NCBI GenBank assembly: GCA_032622095.1
Contig: CP136066.1
Span: 7,279,784-7,343,783 of the forward strand
Origin: Siphonodentalium dalli
Lineage: Eukaryota; Mollusca; Scaphopoda; Gadilida; Siphonodentaliidae
Length of the DNA: 64,000 nucleotides
Direction of reading: 5' to 3'
Shown here piece after piece: positions 10,288 to 21,893 of this stretch; within the stretch, counting starts at the first letter, position 1, and each line of letters opens with the position of its first letter. The translations under genes were made by a program, and so were the position numbers. The notes beneath the pieces are model-generated. The model worked only from the letters and a program-made list of their open reading frames with translations. It was not told where the DNA came from and did not search any database.

Positions 10288-11560
10288 CTATCTTGTGGTT
10301 TTTTCTTTGGCTTGTGGCAATCACAAACACTGGTGGTTTCTACGAATTCATTTGAAGGCTTCAACGTTTTAATTTTGACACCAAAACGATGCTACTGCAT
10401 GACCAGATATGATAAACACATCGTTTGCAATCCTAAACTTATATTGTTATATGAGTCAAACTGACAACTTATTTTGATGTAGATCATGCCACAAAGGTCT
10501 ACTCTGGCTACGCAATATATTTCCATATTATTCCGCCAGTTCAAAACCTAGGAACTTTTTGATTTTCTGCATGACGAGAACTTTTATGACATTGAAAAAT
10601 AATCAACGCATGTAATATACTTCTATGTTAAAAGCTGTCTCTCTGCATTGTTGCGAACTTCCAACAGTTCAGATGCCGCTTCTGGTGTGCGCTCATAAGC
10701 AAATTGCCTTTACTTGACTGACCTCGATTATGGAGCCTTTATTCAGCGTCAGAGGGGCCTGCGGCCCCTTTGTGCGATAGGAGCCTGTGACACCTTTGCT
10801 CACATTTTGATAATTTTAATTTAAAACAAAATAATTAAAATTTAATTAATTAATTTAATTAAATGTTAATTTAAATTTTAAATTTTGTTTCTTGTTAGAT
10901 GGAATTCCTTACTCAATTTAACACAATTTTTTTATTTTTTTAAAATAATATTTTTCTTATCTTTAAATACAAATTTGTACGAATCACCATATCTAACTTG
11001 AATGAAATCGGTCTGGGGGTATTGGGGAACAGTTGCGAGCAGACAAACGGACATACATATATATAGACAGCTCCTATACCATTTAATATATACAGATATA
11101 CATGTAAATACAAAACAAATTGTCTTTGCAGAAATCTATCACAAACAAAGTGATGAACAGATCGTGAAACTCGTGTTGAGAGACATGCCCTCTGTTAAAT
11201 TGATTTAAACCCATAATGAGATCGGATTAATGGTCAATGAGCGATACTTGTTTCTCAATGAATAAATCCATTGAGCGTGCACGCGTTCACGATAATTTAT
11301 GACGTGTCAATAACCATTATATCGGCCTATCTTCTGGTCGGATTGGTAAGAGGGTAGTTTGACTACATAATCATATCACCGAATCGATTTGTCAATTAGC
11401 TGGCGACTGAGCGACGAAAACGCCCCATTAGACCCGGTTTGGCTAGACCGTCAATGTAGGTTTAAACCAGGTTTAAACTCGGAGATTTAAACCGGAGATG
11501 ACGAATTCGGTCAAAATGTTATGCATGGTAGACCCCGCCCAGCTCGGCACATGCTCTTGC
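10288..11560. other. Gene A intron, AT-rich stretch; no gene seen
   Basis: GGGGCC and GGCCCC (10754-10768) form a small inverted repeat. From about 10800 to 10960 the sequence is almost only A and T. Near 10975-11060, GAATGAAATCGGTCTGGGGG and AGACAAACGGACATACATAT resemble the tails of dispersed invertebrate repeats. No supported coding region is present. Confidence 0.4.
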
Positions 11561-11761
11561 ATTCGAAATGACGACTGGGGCGGCTCCCTCTCTGTTGAAG
11601 CAACGGGGAGGGCCCAAGGCTCAAAGTGTTATGCATGAGTGGCTGTGTATCAGAAAGAGCGGTAATGTGAATTTGCTTCCAGTGAGCCACACAACTAAAG
11701 CGAGCTATACCAAAAACTCAAATGCCTTCAACTGTGATGATCCATCAGTTGGGGTGGGAGA

Positions 11762-12540
11762 CCCCCATTGCATCCCATTTGGGAAGACACCCCTCGCGTC
11801 CCATCTTGGAAGACACCCCTCGCGTCCCATCCGGGAAGACACCCCTCGCGTCCCATCCGGGAAGACACCCCATCACGTCCCATTCGGGAAGACATCCCTC
11901 GCGTCCCATCCGGGAAGACATCCCCTCACGTCCCATCCGGGAAGACACCCCATCACGTCCCATTCGGGAAGACACCCCCTCACGTCCCATTCGGGAAGAC
12001 ACCCCCTCACGTCCCACCCGGAAAGACATCCCCCCACGTCCCATCCGGAAAGACACCCCCTCACGTCCCATTCGGGAAGACACCCCCTCACGTCCCACCC
12101 GGAAAGACATCCCCTCACGTCCCATCCGGAAAGACACCCTATCACGTCCCATCCGGGAAGACATCCCCTCACGTCCCATCCGGGAAGACACCCCATCACG
12201 TCCCTTCCGGGAAGACATCCCCTCACGTCCCATCCGGGAAGACACCCCCTCACGTCCCATCCGGGAAGACACCCCATCACGTCCCTTCCGGGAAGACACC
12301 CCATCACGTCCCATCCAGAAAGACACCCCATCACGTCCCATCCGGGAAGACATCCCCTCACGTCCCATCCGGGAAGACACCCCCTCACGTCCCATCCGGG
12401 AAGACAGCCCATCACGTCCCTTCCGGGAAGACATCCCCTCACGTCCCATCCGGGAAGACACCCCATCACGTCCCTTCCGGGAAGGCAGCCCTCCCGCCAA
12501 TCCGGGAAGATCACCATCGCGTCCCATCCGCGAATACACC
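11762..12540. repeat. 27-bp GC-rich minisatellite, ~29 copies
   Basis: The unit reads TCCCATCCGGGAAGACACCC plus CCTCACG, repeated with point variants (CATCACG, CTCGCG; TTCGGG, CCCGGA). Because 27 is divisible by three, five frames stay open across the array on both strands. The long apparent proteins of nine-residue repeats are artefacts. Short variant units occur at the left edge. The array lies in the gene A intron and runs directly into the 68-bp array. Confidence 0.9.
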
Positions 12541-12557
12541 ACCTCGCGTCCCACCCC

Positions 12558-12935
12558 CGTGACAGCGTCCCTGTACCCACGGGATCCATCTAATGGTCTG
12601 ACCAAAGTGATCCTCACCCCACCCCAGTTACCACGTCCGTGTACTCACGGGAACCATCTAATGGTCTGACCAAAGCGCTGCCCATCCCCACACAGTCACC
12701 ACGTCCCTGTACTAACGTGATACATATAACGACCTGACCAAAGCGCTCTTCACCCCGAACCCGTCCCTGTACTCACAGGTCGATCTAATGGCCCTACCAA
12801 AGCGCTCCCCACCCCCTCCACCCGTCACAGCGTCCCTGTACCCACGTGATACATATAACGACCTGATCAAAGCGCTCCTCACCCCCACCCCGTCACCGCG
12901 TCCATGTACTAACGTGATCCACGTAATGGCCCGAC
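12558..12935 (-). repeat. 68-bp array copied from a CTLD exon end and its splice donor
   Basis: About six units of 60-69 bp each contain, on the minus strand, a GCGCTTTGGTC-like word, a TATGTATCAC- or GGATCAC-like word, and a donor-like hexamer. The hexamers lie at 12913 (GTTAGT, the true donor), 12845 (GTGGGT), 12776 (GTGAGT), 12716 (GTTAGT), 12648 (GTGAGT) and 12580 (GTGGGT). The first unit is the last ~30 coding bases of the CTLD exon. Use of the extra donors would mostly break the frame by my count, so they are probably passive duplicates. Confidence 0.7.
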
Positions 12936-13097
12936 CAAAGCGCAGCTGGTCCTGCATGCTCGCTATGTCGAAGATATTTGCGCCGACTGAGCTACATTGC
13001 TCTCTTGCATCTGAGTATCCGGCCGATACAGGTCTGGACATCATACATATCATTTCACCACTCGGGTCCTCCAGCCATGCATATGGTGGGCACTCCC
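12914..13097 (-). CDS. CTLD gene A, upstream exon (N-terminal half of the domain)
   Basis: The exon follows the acceptor GTATTTCAG in phase 1 and ends at donor AC|GTTAGT in phase 2, exactly the phase needed by the exon at 7061. It reads GECPPYAWLEDPSGE, MICMMS, then YSDAREQCSSVGANIFDIAS and MQDQLRFGRA. This is the standard first half of a long-form CTLD: the early Cys and aromatic strand, then the alpha-1 helix with the Cys that pairs with the last Cys of the domain. Upstream exons (signal peptide) were not identified. The exon start is fixed by the acceptor; the frame stays open beyond it but loses lectin-like character. Its 3' end is the seed of the adjoining 68-bp array. Splice pairing is inferred from phase and homology, without transcript evidence. 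Confidence 0.85.
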
Positions 13098-13500
13098 CTG
13101 AAATACAATCCAAAGCATATACACCGAGAGACAGTTCGTGGTGGCGGCTCGTTATGTAACGTGCAAGGCGCATAGGCCAACATACAGGGACGTGGTGAAA
13201 GGTAAAAAATTGTCAAAATGTCCAATAGTTGGAAATTTCATGCCTGACATGACCTATCGGTTGAAATTGTTCTCATTGTTTAATTTTCAAACAAGTAATT
13301 GATGGGAAATCTGGTGTTCGTCCTAATCCCGATAAGCGTGGAATTGTGATCCACGCACAATTTCCAACTAATGTTGACCCTCATCGTGACACTTTTCAAC
13401 TCCGTTGGACATTTCACAAAAACAGGTTGAAGTTGTTGTCAGTGTTTGATTTTCCAACATGTATTTAGTGTGATATTGATTTGTGAGATATGTTTTATAC
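13098..13500. other. Upstream flank or intron of gene A; no feature seen
   Basis: AT-rich unique-looking sequence with no supported exon or repeat. A signal-peptide exon for gene A would be expected upstream of 13097 but I could not recognise one. Confidence 0.3.
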
Positions 13501-13529
13501 TTTTACTAAAACTACACTCTTAAACGTTT

Positions 13530-13760
13530 TGGTTTAAAAAAAAACTAAATTGGTTTTGAACTTTGTCCCATATATGTAACCAAATTAGGTTTTGATCAAA
13601 ACCAAATATCAACTTCGAACATTTTTTATCAAAACCAAAACTGGTTTTATATATGAAAGCAATTTTGGTTTTGCCTTTATTATTTGGTTTTGATCAAAAC
13701 CTATTTGTTACATATATGGGGAAAAAGTTCAAAATCAATTTGGGTTTTGATAAAAAAGTT
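13530..13760. mobile_element. Palindromic MITE-like element, copy 1
   Basis: Left text TTGGTTTTGAACTTTGTCCC with CATATATGTAAC is mirrored on the right by GTTACATATATGGGGAAAAA and GTTCAAAATCAATTTGG. GGTTTTGATCAAAACC, a perfect 16-bp palindrome, occurs twice inside. The sequence can fold on itself along its length. No clear target duplication was read. Confidence 0.6.
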
Positions 13761-14175
13761 CACTTTAGTTGTTATTGTTGCATTTTTGCTCAATTTATTG
13801 AAAAATATGCCATACAACATACTTATGCAGCCTTTAAGGGGTACTGTACACTAAATCCAGCCATTTGTGGGACCATATCCATACTCAAAAGAATATATAC
13901 AACACATGAATGAATTTGGTTTTCCAAGAACGACATGGTAATCATAATGAAAATTAAATTATGACTGGAGTCATAAATTAATGTTCATTATAATAGCCAT
14001 GTTATTTGAATCGTTCATTGAGCGTTCATAGAGTGTATTTTTCACTAATCCATAGCTCAAATTCATTCATTTGTTACATATCCTCTGATGAGTATAAATG
14101 GAGATGGTCCAATAAATGGCCGGTTTTAGTGTACAGTACCCGTTTAACCCTTTGATGACTGGATAATCATTGAGA

Positions 14176-14722
14176 AACAAGTAATTACTCATCAATCAGT
14201 ATCCAGTTATCAAAGTTTAGATTAATTTAAAGTAACTACCTTCCAATCAGCATTTCCTACCTGGCATTTGCTTTTATCCCATAGAATCCCTACACATTAA
14301 CAATATGCTGTTCCAATAAAGGGTTAATTATATAAGGCTTTAGACTCAGGCTGCTATACAGTCTGAAATAGATGCCACCAAATTCCATTTCCAGAACATA
14401 AATTCAGCTGATCACTTGCATACTACAGGCTATCAGATTTCTATATTATGGCTTTCATACCCTCCCACAAACATACATGTATATGGGTTCTTTTTGTCAA
14501 TTGTTGTGAACATACAAGCCATTGTATACATGTAGTGCACAGGCCTGCACTGTGAAAAAAACACCGTAAAATTACGAAAGAAACAGTCGCCAGCAATTAG
14601 ATCGTCTCTATCTGTCGTAATAATTACACTGACCAGAATACGGTGAACAGAAAATTACGGTATAATCTTATATTATACGAAAACCCATTATTTTTCAGGG
14701 CTTCTCCCATAATAATATGGGT
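14176..14722 (+). repeat. Segmental duplication, copy 1
   Basis: The run ACAAGTAATTACTCATCAAT and following ~550 bp match 14906-15494 with small indels, sharing TGCTTTTATCCCATA, CCTACACATTAACAATATGC and ATACGGTGAACAGAAAATTA. The part from about 14552 (CACTGTGAAAAAAACACCGT) to 14820 has weak inverted similarity to its end (TTCACACAGTCC) and may be a DNA-transposon remnant. Confidence 0.7.
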
Positions 14723-14905
14723 TGCCAAGTAAACAGAAAATAAGCGGTGACCATGTAAATGTTTTTTACGGTTATTACTTATTTACTGTTCACACAGTCC
14801 TGAACTTATTATGATAGAAACAGTTGGTCCACACACAGCCAAATGTTTCTCACATAATTTTGCAATGACTTTTTCAAGAGTGCATGCTGGCATAGAACTG
14901 AATTC

Positions 14906-15494
14906 CACAAGTAATTACTCATCAATCAGTATCCAGTTATCAAATAATTTAGATTAATTTAAAGTAACTTCCCTCCAATCAGTATTTCCTACCTGGCATT
15001 TGCTTTTATCCCATATAATCCCTACACATTAACAATATGCTGTTCTAATATATATATTTGTTAGGAATAGAATGGGTCAAAATCCATTGAGATATTAAAG
15101 GGTTAATTATTTAAGGCTTTAGACTTAGGCTGCTATACAGTCTGAAATAGATGCCACCAAATTCCATTTCCAGCACAAAAATTCAGGCATACTACAGGCT
15201 ATCATATTTCTATATTATGGCTTGCATACCCTCCCACAAACATACATGTATATGGGTTCTTGTTGTCAACTGGTGTGAAAATACAAGCCATTGTATACAT
15301 GTTGTGCACAGGCCTGCACTGTGAAAAGAACACCGTAAAAAATACGAAAGAAACAGTCGCCAGCAATTAGATCGTCTCTTTCTGTCGTAATAATTACACT
15401 GACCAGAATACGGTGAACAGAAAATTACGGTAAAATCTTATATTATACGAAAACCCATTATTTTTCAGGGTTTCTCCCATAATAATCTGGGTTT
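14906..15494 (+). repeat. Segmental duplication, copy 2
   Basis: Direct repeat of 14176-14722, about 730 bp downstream. It carries an extra ~55 bp near 15045-15105 and a few deletions. It ends where the second GGTTTTGATCAAAACC element begins. Confidence 0.7.
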
Positions 15495-15680
15495 TGATCA
15501 AAACCAAATATCAACTTCGAACATTTTTTATCAAAACCAAAACTGGTTTTATATATGAAAGCAATTTTGGTTTTGATCAAAACCAAATGCCTTTATTATT
15601 TGGTTTTGATCAAAACCTATTTGTTACATATATGGGAAAAAAGTTCTAAACCAATTTGGGTTTTGATAAAAAACAGTGAG
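15490..15680. mobile_element. Palindromic MITE-like element, copy 2 (left-truncated)
   Basis: Closely matches 13590-13760, including GGTTTTGATCAAAACC (twice) and GTTACATATATGGG, but starts inside the left arm. It replaces the right part of the neighbouring duplication, suggesting the duplication and the element moved together. Confidence 0.6.
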
Positions 15681-16039
15681 ATTTTGGAAATTAAAGTTTA
15701 ATTCAAACTTATCCAGAAGGAACAATTGTCATCCTAGCCATTCGTCCACAATATTGTCTATTCGTGTCTTCTGTGCACACCTCACCATTGGAACAATTGC
15801 AATGAATTAACAATAACTACATGTATATAGTTTAGCACACATCTGCTTATACTGAACATTCCCAAGAATGACAGCTCATCTGACTCTACACCTTCCATGT
15901 AGTAGTAATTTAAAGATTCACAGCTTCTCTACATTGGCATCTGATGAATATACCAGTACTTGACTGCATAGCATCATTATACTACTAAAGTCTCACAGGC
16001 TGCATCATACTTGTATAATGTGGTACAATATTTGTGTAT

Positions 16040-17335
16040 GAAAAGTTGACGAATAACATATTGTATCTGCACAGTTCACACACACATGCCTCCCCTGTAT
16101 GCTGTGCATATTGTATCTGCACAGTTCACACACACATGCCTCCCCTGTATGCTGTGCATATTGTATCTGCACAGTTCACACACACATGCCTCCCCTGTAT
16201 GATGTGCATATTGTATCTGCACAGTTCACACACACATGCCTCCCCTGTATGCTGTGCATATTGTATCTGCACAGTTCACACACACATGCCTCCCCTGTAT
16301 GCTGTGCATATTGTATCTGCACAGTTCACACACACATGCCTCCCCTGTATGCTGTGCATATTGTATCTGCACAGTTCACACACACATGCCTCCCCTGTAT
16401 GCTGTGCATTTTGTATCTGCACAGTTCACACACACATGCCTCCCCTGTATGCTGTGCATATTGTATCTGCACAGTTCACACACACATGCCTCCCCTGTAT
16501 GCTGTGCATATTGTATCTGCACAGTTCACACACACATGCCTCCCCTGTATGCTGTGCATATTGTATCTGCACAGTTCACACACACATGTCTCCCCTGTAT
16601 GCTGTGCACAGTTCACACACACATGTCTCCCCTGTATGCTGTGCATATTGTATCTGCACAGTTCACACACACATGTCTCCCCTGTATGCTGTGCACAGTT
16701 CACACACACATGTCTCCCCTGTATGCTGTGCATATTGTTTCTGCACAGTTCACACACACATGTATCCCCTGTATGCTGTGCATATTGTATCTGCACAGTT
16801 CACACACACATGTCTCCCCTGTATGCTGTGCACAGTTCACACACACATGTCTCCCCTGTATGCTGCACAGTTCACACACACACATGTCTCCCCTGTATGC
16901 TGCACATTTCACACACACATGTCTCCCCTGTATGCTGTGCATACTGTATCTGCACAGTTCACACACACATGCCTCCCCTGTATGAATAACATATTGTATC
17001 TGCACAGTTCACACATACATGTCTCCCCTGTATGCTGTGCATATTGTATCTGCACAGTTCACACACACATGCCTCCCCTGTATGAATAACATATTGTATC
17101 TGCACAGTTCACACACACATGTCTCCCCTGTATGCTGTGCATATTGTATCTGCACAGTTCACACACACATGCCTCCCCTGTATGAATAACATATTGTATC
17201 TGCACAGTTCACACACACATGTCTCCCCTGTATGCTGTTCACACACACATGTCTCCCCTGTATGCTGTTCACACACACATGTCTCCCCTGTATGCTGTTC
17301 ACACACACATGTCTCCCCTGTATGCTGTGCATATT
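16040..17335. repeat. 50-bp minisatellite with 37- and 30-bp deletion units
   Basis: The full unit contains ATATTGTATCTGCACAGTTC, ACACACACATG, CCTCCCCTGTATGCTGTGC and is exactly 50 bp (TCCCCTGTAT at 16091, 16141, 16191 and so on). From about 16600, 37-bp units lacking CATATTGTATCTG appear. Near 17230-17320 there are 30-bp units lacking 20 bp. ATGCCTCC dominates early copies and ATGTCTCC later ones. Long open frames (up to 351 codons) are artefacts of the array. Confidence 0.95.
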
Positions 17336-17339
17336 CTGG

Positions 17340-18229
17340 CACTAAAGTTTCCAGTGAGCACACTCTGAAAATAAATGCGTAAAATACTATTTTTAGGAAA
17401 GTCAAATTTAAAGACATATATTGCAGACTTATTCCATTGAATATTAAGACCATTGTTCGGGCGTGGCAGCATACGCCCGGGGTGATTCCAACAAAAGGCG
17501 AAATTGACTGGCTGAACCAAAACTCGAACTTAACCTGTATTTTATACAAGTAAATACACACATTCCAAATTTCATTCCACTCAGTTGAGAATATATAAAG
17601 TTATCATCCGGAATCCAAAAGTGAACTAATGGACATACACACAGCATAATACATAATACCATAATACATCCCATTTTTTTAAACAGGCATAAATGGGTGT
17701 ATATAAACACTCCCCACTGGAATTACAACTATAGTCAAAGTAATTGACTTGAAAAATGGAGTGATACCCCCGGTAGTATAAGGTAACCACAGCTGTGTCG
17801 AAACGGTCACGGCTGTGGAGTTACGGTACTGTTCGGTTATGATACCGCAGTTTATTAGCGGGTCGTCACAACCAAAAGTTGAAAAAAATGATAAAGTAAT
17901 ACGTCCATGAGGATCTTGTTAAAAACACGGTAAGCATTGGCGGTGGGTATTGCTAAAATAGTTACAACCGCCATAAACAGAAATAATATTAAATTATAAT
18001 TTGTTATACCAATAATATATATCGTGTAAGTTGCAGCATGTTATTGTCATGTTAGTACTCTTTGTTATGTAAACAAACGCCATGTTATGTAAATAAACAG
18101 TACGTAAAGAGTATGCGACAAGCAAAACATTCAGCACCGATGAGACCCCCTCACTTACTGAACTTTTGTCAGAAATGCCACCAAGTTGTTTACAACATAC
18201 CGGTATAGCTATCGCTAACTTCACCTCTC
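17340..18229. other. Unique-looking sequence; no gene supported
   Basis: Contains short open frames on the minus strand without splice context or recognisable domains. No repeat structure stands out. Confidence 0.3.
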
Positions 18230-18465
18230 AAGATTTCAGTGTTGAATGGGTCACCATGAATCACTCTCCTAAACAATCGCCACGGTGTTTAGTGTTTTGC
18301 TTATCGCTCACTATTTACGTGCTGTATATATAAACGATCGACTCACACAAAGTTTGTTTTGTGTATAATAATGCATTCATATGAACATTATCCTATACTA
18401 TTAGTATATTCTTGGGGAAATTTTCATAATTTTGTAACTGTTATTTATAAATTATAACCTATAAC
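18230..18465. repeat. Arm 2 of the 10-kb-spaced inverted homology
   Basis: The reverse complement matches 8240-8500: AAGAATATACTAATAGTATA, CAAACTTTGTGTGAG, then GTTTATATATACAGC and GGCGATTGTTTAGGAGAG. On the minus strand TATATATA lies at about 18326-18333, giving a promoter-like look, but no initiated gene was recognised. Confidence 0.6.
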
Positions 18466-20900
18466 GAAGGCCATCCATGCCTTTAAGTTCCACAGATATA
18501 AGGAGAATCGCTGCATTTTATTTGCATGCATGTAAACTGGGACCGCATGAATCGTGGTGCAACTGCAGTACATGCAGTTTTGAAGCGGTAACCTTACCGC
18601 AGCGTTGGAGGTTACCACTGTATAATACCACAATATTACCGGGGTGACAAAGTATACCGGTATGTAGCAAAAACCTGAGATTAAGAACTAAAATTCCGAC
18701 CACATCCACTGTACCATTTCAGAGAAGACAACGGTTGAACTATGCACAAATGTGAATATTGATGCAATTTTCCAACTATTTGGAGATCAAATTTAAGAAA
18801 ATAGCTTATTTTGGCCTGATTATTAATATTCCGTCTGGGAACAGCTCAGTGGAGTGTTTCATATAACTTTAAAATCACATCAGGTTATTGGATGTTTATA
18901 AGGGCAATTATAAGGCCATCCTGGCTATTGTTAATTAAGTTTATATAGCGTCATCAGTATTCTGTGAATTAAAATGCGACCGAAATACTCTCTAATGTTA
19001 TAACACTGTTGGCTTTTAATGTTGCATTCAGGTTTCCAGACATAATGTTACAACACAAACATGCACGAGTTAAGTTATAATCTCTATTGGCTCTGTTCCG
19101 CTGAAAGGACTTTAAATGTGAACTATTTTAACACTGGGCCGATGTATACCGATGCCATTTTGTTCGGAAACAATGCGATAATGAATGCTGCCAATCTAAC
19201 AAAATCGTCAAAACATGAAATAAGCGTTTACGAAATCCTATAGAGGCCTAAAAGATGTCGTCTTTTGGGTCTTGGTTTCCTTGCTAACATAACAAAAGAA
19301 TCATACCATGTTTCGCAAAAAAAATAAAAAAATACATGGAACCCTGATTATATTTATAAGTAAAGAAAAATAACGTTGGTGAGAACACTTTGTTAAAGTA
19401 TATACATATAAGTAATACACAACGGATTCATTATGGTTATGGGTTTGACTGCCTACAAATTTAGAAGACTTTGTACGAATCCCCTCGGGATTCATGATGT
19501 TAGTTGATATTGCTCACATTGAACTCTCAGTTCATTTCTACAATAAAATGTATCTCCTCTCTTCTATCAGAATAGTATATGAATAAATAGCATCAATGAG
19601 CATCATAGTCCCAACGTGAATGGGCGTGCACACACCGGAAATAGACTTATACATAATATATAATTGTGTAGGAATATGATTTGTGCTTGTTGTTTGATAT
19701 GTGAACTAGATCTTCATAATTCCACTTCACGATTGCACAGTTCGACATTTTCCGAAATTATCTTCCACATATCGATCCGGTGTGAATCAATCGTGAAATT
19801 ATTCAGTATAATCATGTCATAGTTGTGATCACACATGTAATATTTAGTGAACTTAAAGCGACTTGGTATATCTTCGAGATGGTCTGATGGTTAAACGTTT
19901 TAAAGGCGAAGACAATCCACGGAGAGCAAATGAAAAAAAAAATTGACATATTTTGTTCTTATATTCATTTCCCGAATTTGGAGATTTTTGCAATTCTAGT
20001 CATTGTGTATAAATAATCCCTGGATTTGATTGAAATTTGATGTCGTTTACTCACAAACAATCATTATAAAATGTCAGCATCAGATTATCGTAACTTAATT
20101 ATCAAATGAACAAACGGACTAAAGAAACATTGAACGTTGTGTACAGTATGACTACGTGTATGTGGCGTTCTATTTGGTCTTTTCTATCTCATGAAATGTG
20201 CAAATGCATTGGTTATTTATACGGGAAACAAGAACCAAATTTACACCCGACTGAGAATCAAAAGTTAATAGTTCAGCACAAACACCGACCAGAAATTTGA
20301 AAATCCGCAACTCAATAACATCGATGTGTTGCGGAAGCTGATTGTAATACAGTTGCTCGAATAAATGCATGCGGGAAATGGATTATTAATAAAATGTTAT
20401 TTAAAAACTGAATACTGTTATAATAAGTTCATCAAACAGGGAAACTATAACACAACTAGAATGCACTCAGAGAGATGCCAACGTGCGCAAAAATGTAATA
20501 AACAATAATTTAAAAAATAATTTTACTGTATTTTACTTAATTTATTTAATTTAATCTAATGTTAGCAAAAAAAGACAATTACCATTTCTCATTTCATCAC
20601 AGATAAAAGGCAAATTACTATATTAATCATTTAAGTAATTAAAACCAATTCCATGTTGCCGAAAGGATGAGACTTTAATATCGATTACATTTTTTTCAGC
20701 GGCATATTTTCATTTTCATTTTCCGATAGTCAAAGTTGACCAAAGGAGCAATTATAAGAAATAATTAATATTATTTGTGTAAATATTGATAGCAACAATA
20801 AATATCAATAATTAATCAATAATTAATCAATAACGATCATTTTTATGTAATAATAAACTCTTCAAACGGTGTTTGTGTCAACAAATGCGTTTTGTTTTGT
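18466..20900. other. AT-rich unique sequence; no gene supported
   Basis: Read on both strands without finding an exon or repeat that could be supported. The stretch 20500-20860 is very AT-rich. Confidence 0.3.
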
Positions 20901-20969
20901 GTTACGTCATTCGTCGTATTTGACCCGGAACTCGGCTGAATGTTAGGCTATTCAGCCTATTGCGTCGAA

Positions 20970-21186
20970 TTACGAAATCGCGTTTTGAATGTCTCTCTTT
21001 TCCCGCACGATAAAAAGAGGTCTTCGCACGAACCAAAAATGATAAAACTTCCCAATTATAAGTAAAAATACCCAAATGAAGGAGTCTATGTAGGTCCCGA
21101 AGGAGTCTATAGACTCTTTGATGTAGAGTTCTGATGGAGAAAATGTAGGTCGATCTATTTTTGTCATAACTCTGACGTATTTTGAC
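20970..21186 (-). CDS. Candidate terminal exon with a membrane span, unknown product
   Basis: On the minus strand a strong acceptor (a T-run then CCCAG at 21192-21187) opens a frame of 72 codons to TAA. It begins SKYVRVMTKIDRPTFSPSEL and contains a hydrophobic stretch, FIWVFLLIIGKFYHFWFV, followed by basic residues (RRPLF, REKRD). That pattern fits the last exon of a single-pass membrane protein. No family is recognised. The overlapping 142-codon frame in another phase lacks this organisation. Chance cannot be excluded, and no upstream exon was linked. Confidence 0.35.
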
Positions 21187-21893
21187 CTGGGAAAAAAAAT
21201 CGAAATCGAGGCTCACTACGAGCATGCCAGTTTTAAATATAGAAACAGGGAATCCCGACAAATGGCGATATCGGCGACAAACAAATAATCGAAAACAACA
21301 CATACAATAAACATAGCAAAAACCCGGCACAGTAAAAATGTCAGAACGCCACGAGGTTTTACGTCGTTGTTGGTAATGTCATGGAGTGAAACGGAGTAGG
21401 GTGACACCAACGTACGAATCTGTCTGATCGCCATACAGTTGCGCGAGCACACGTAATTATATATAAAACTTGGACTCTCAAAAACAACTGGTCAAACATA
21501 AAACAGGACATATTAACTGGTAATCACGATAAACAATGAGATCGGGACAAGCCTATTAACTTGGACTCGTAGCCCAGTTATATTAACTAAAATGTGGTTC
21601 GAAGTCGGCAACAGTATAATACTTCCTGTAACATTGGGCTCATACATATGAACCCATGAACTAATTCTGCACACGTATGCCGAACTCGATAAAAACATTG
21701 GAAATAAATGACTGTAACAAATGCAATTATATACGCAATTTAGTGAACCACAAAGCGAATTATGTTATAGAATTTCAAGCGTAAAATCACAACAAAGATA
21801 TGAAACTTTCAGTGTGCAAATCATAAAGCGTTCGGTTCATTTGTGACCAAAAATCTATTACCGCAAAACAAACATTATACCAAACACGAACAA

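Noticed and set aside
11568-12669. Open frames of 238-341 codons made of nine-residue repeats
   Set aside because: They arise from a 27-bp minisatellite whose length is a multiple of three; five frames on both strands are open at once.
12712-13173. Reading the CTLD exon through the 68-bp array as a 153-residue protein
   Set aside because: Lectin similarity stops at the GTTAGT donor, and the exon at 7061 continues the domain in the matching phase.
16034-17561. 351-codon frame and reverse frames containing HTGE..C..C, reminiscent of C2H2 zinc-finger linkers
   Set aside because: The 50-bp unit shifts frame in every copy, so the motif is not kept in register, and the metal-binding His pair is absent. 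It is an array artefact.
19857-19925. tRNA-like or SINE-like A-box (TGGTCTGATGGTTAAACG)
   Set aside because: No B-box, no cloverleaf and no poly(A) tail follow.
20902-21330. 142-codon minus-strand frame
   Set aside because: The overlapping shorter frame after a strong acceptor has a clear hydrophobic span and basic tail; the longer frame has no such organisation.
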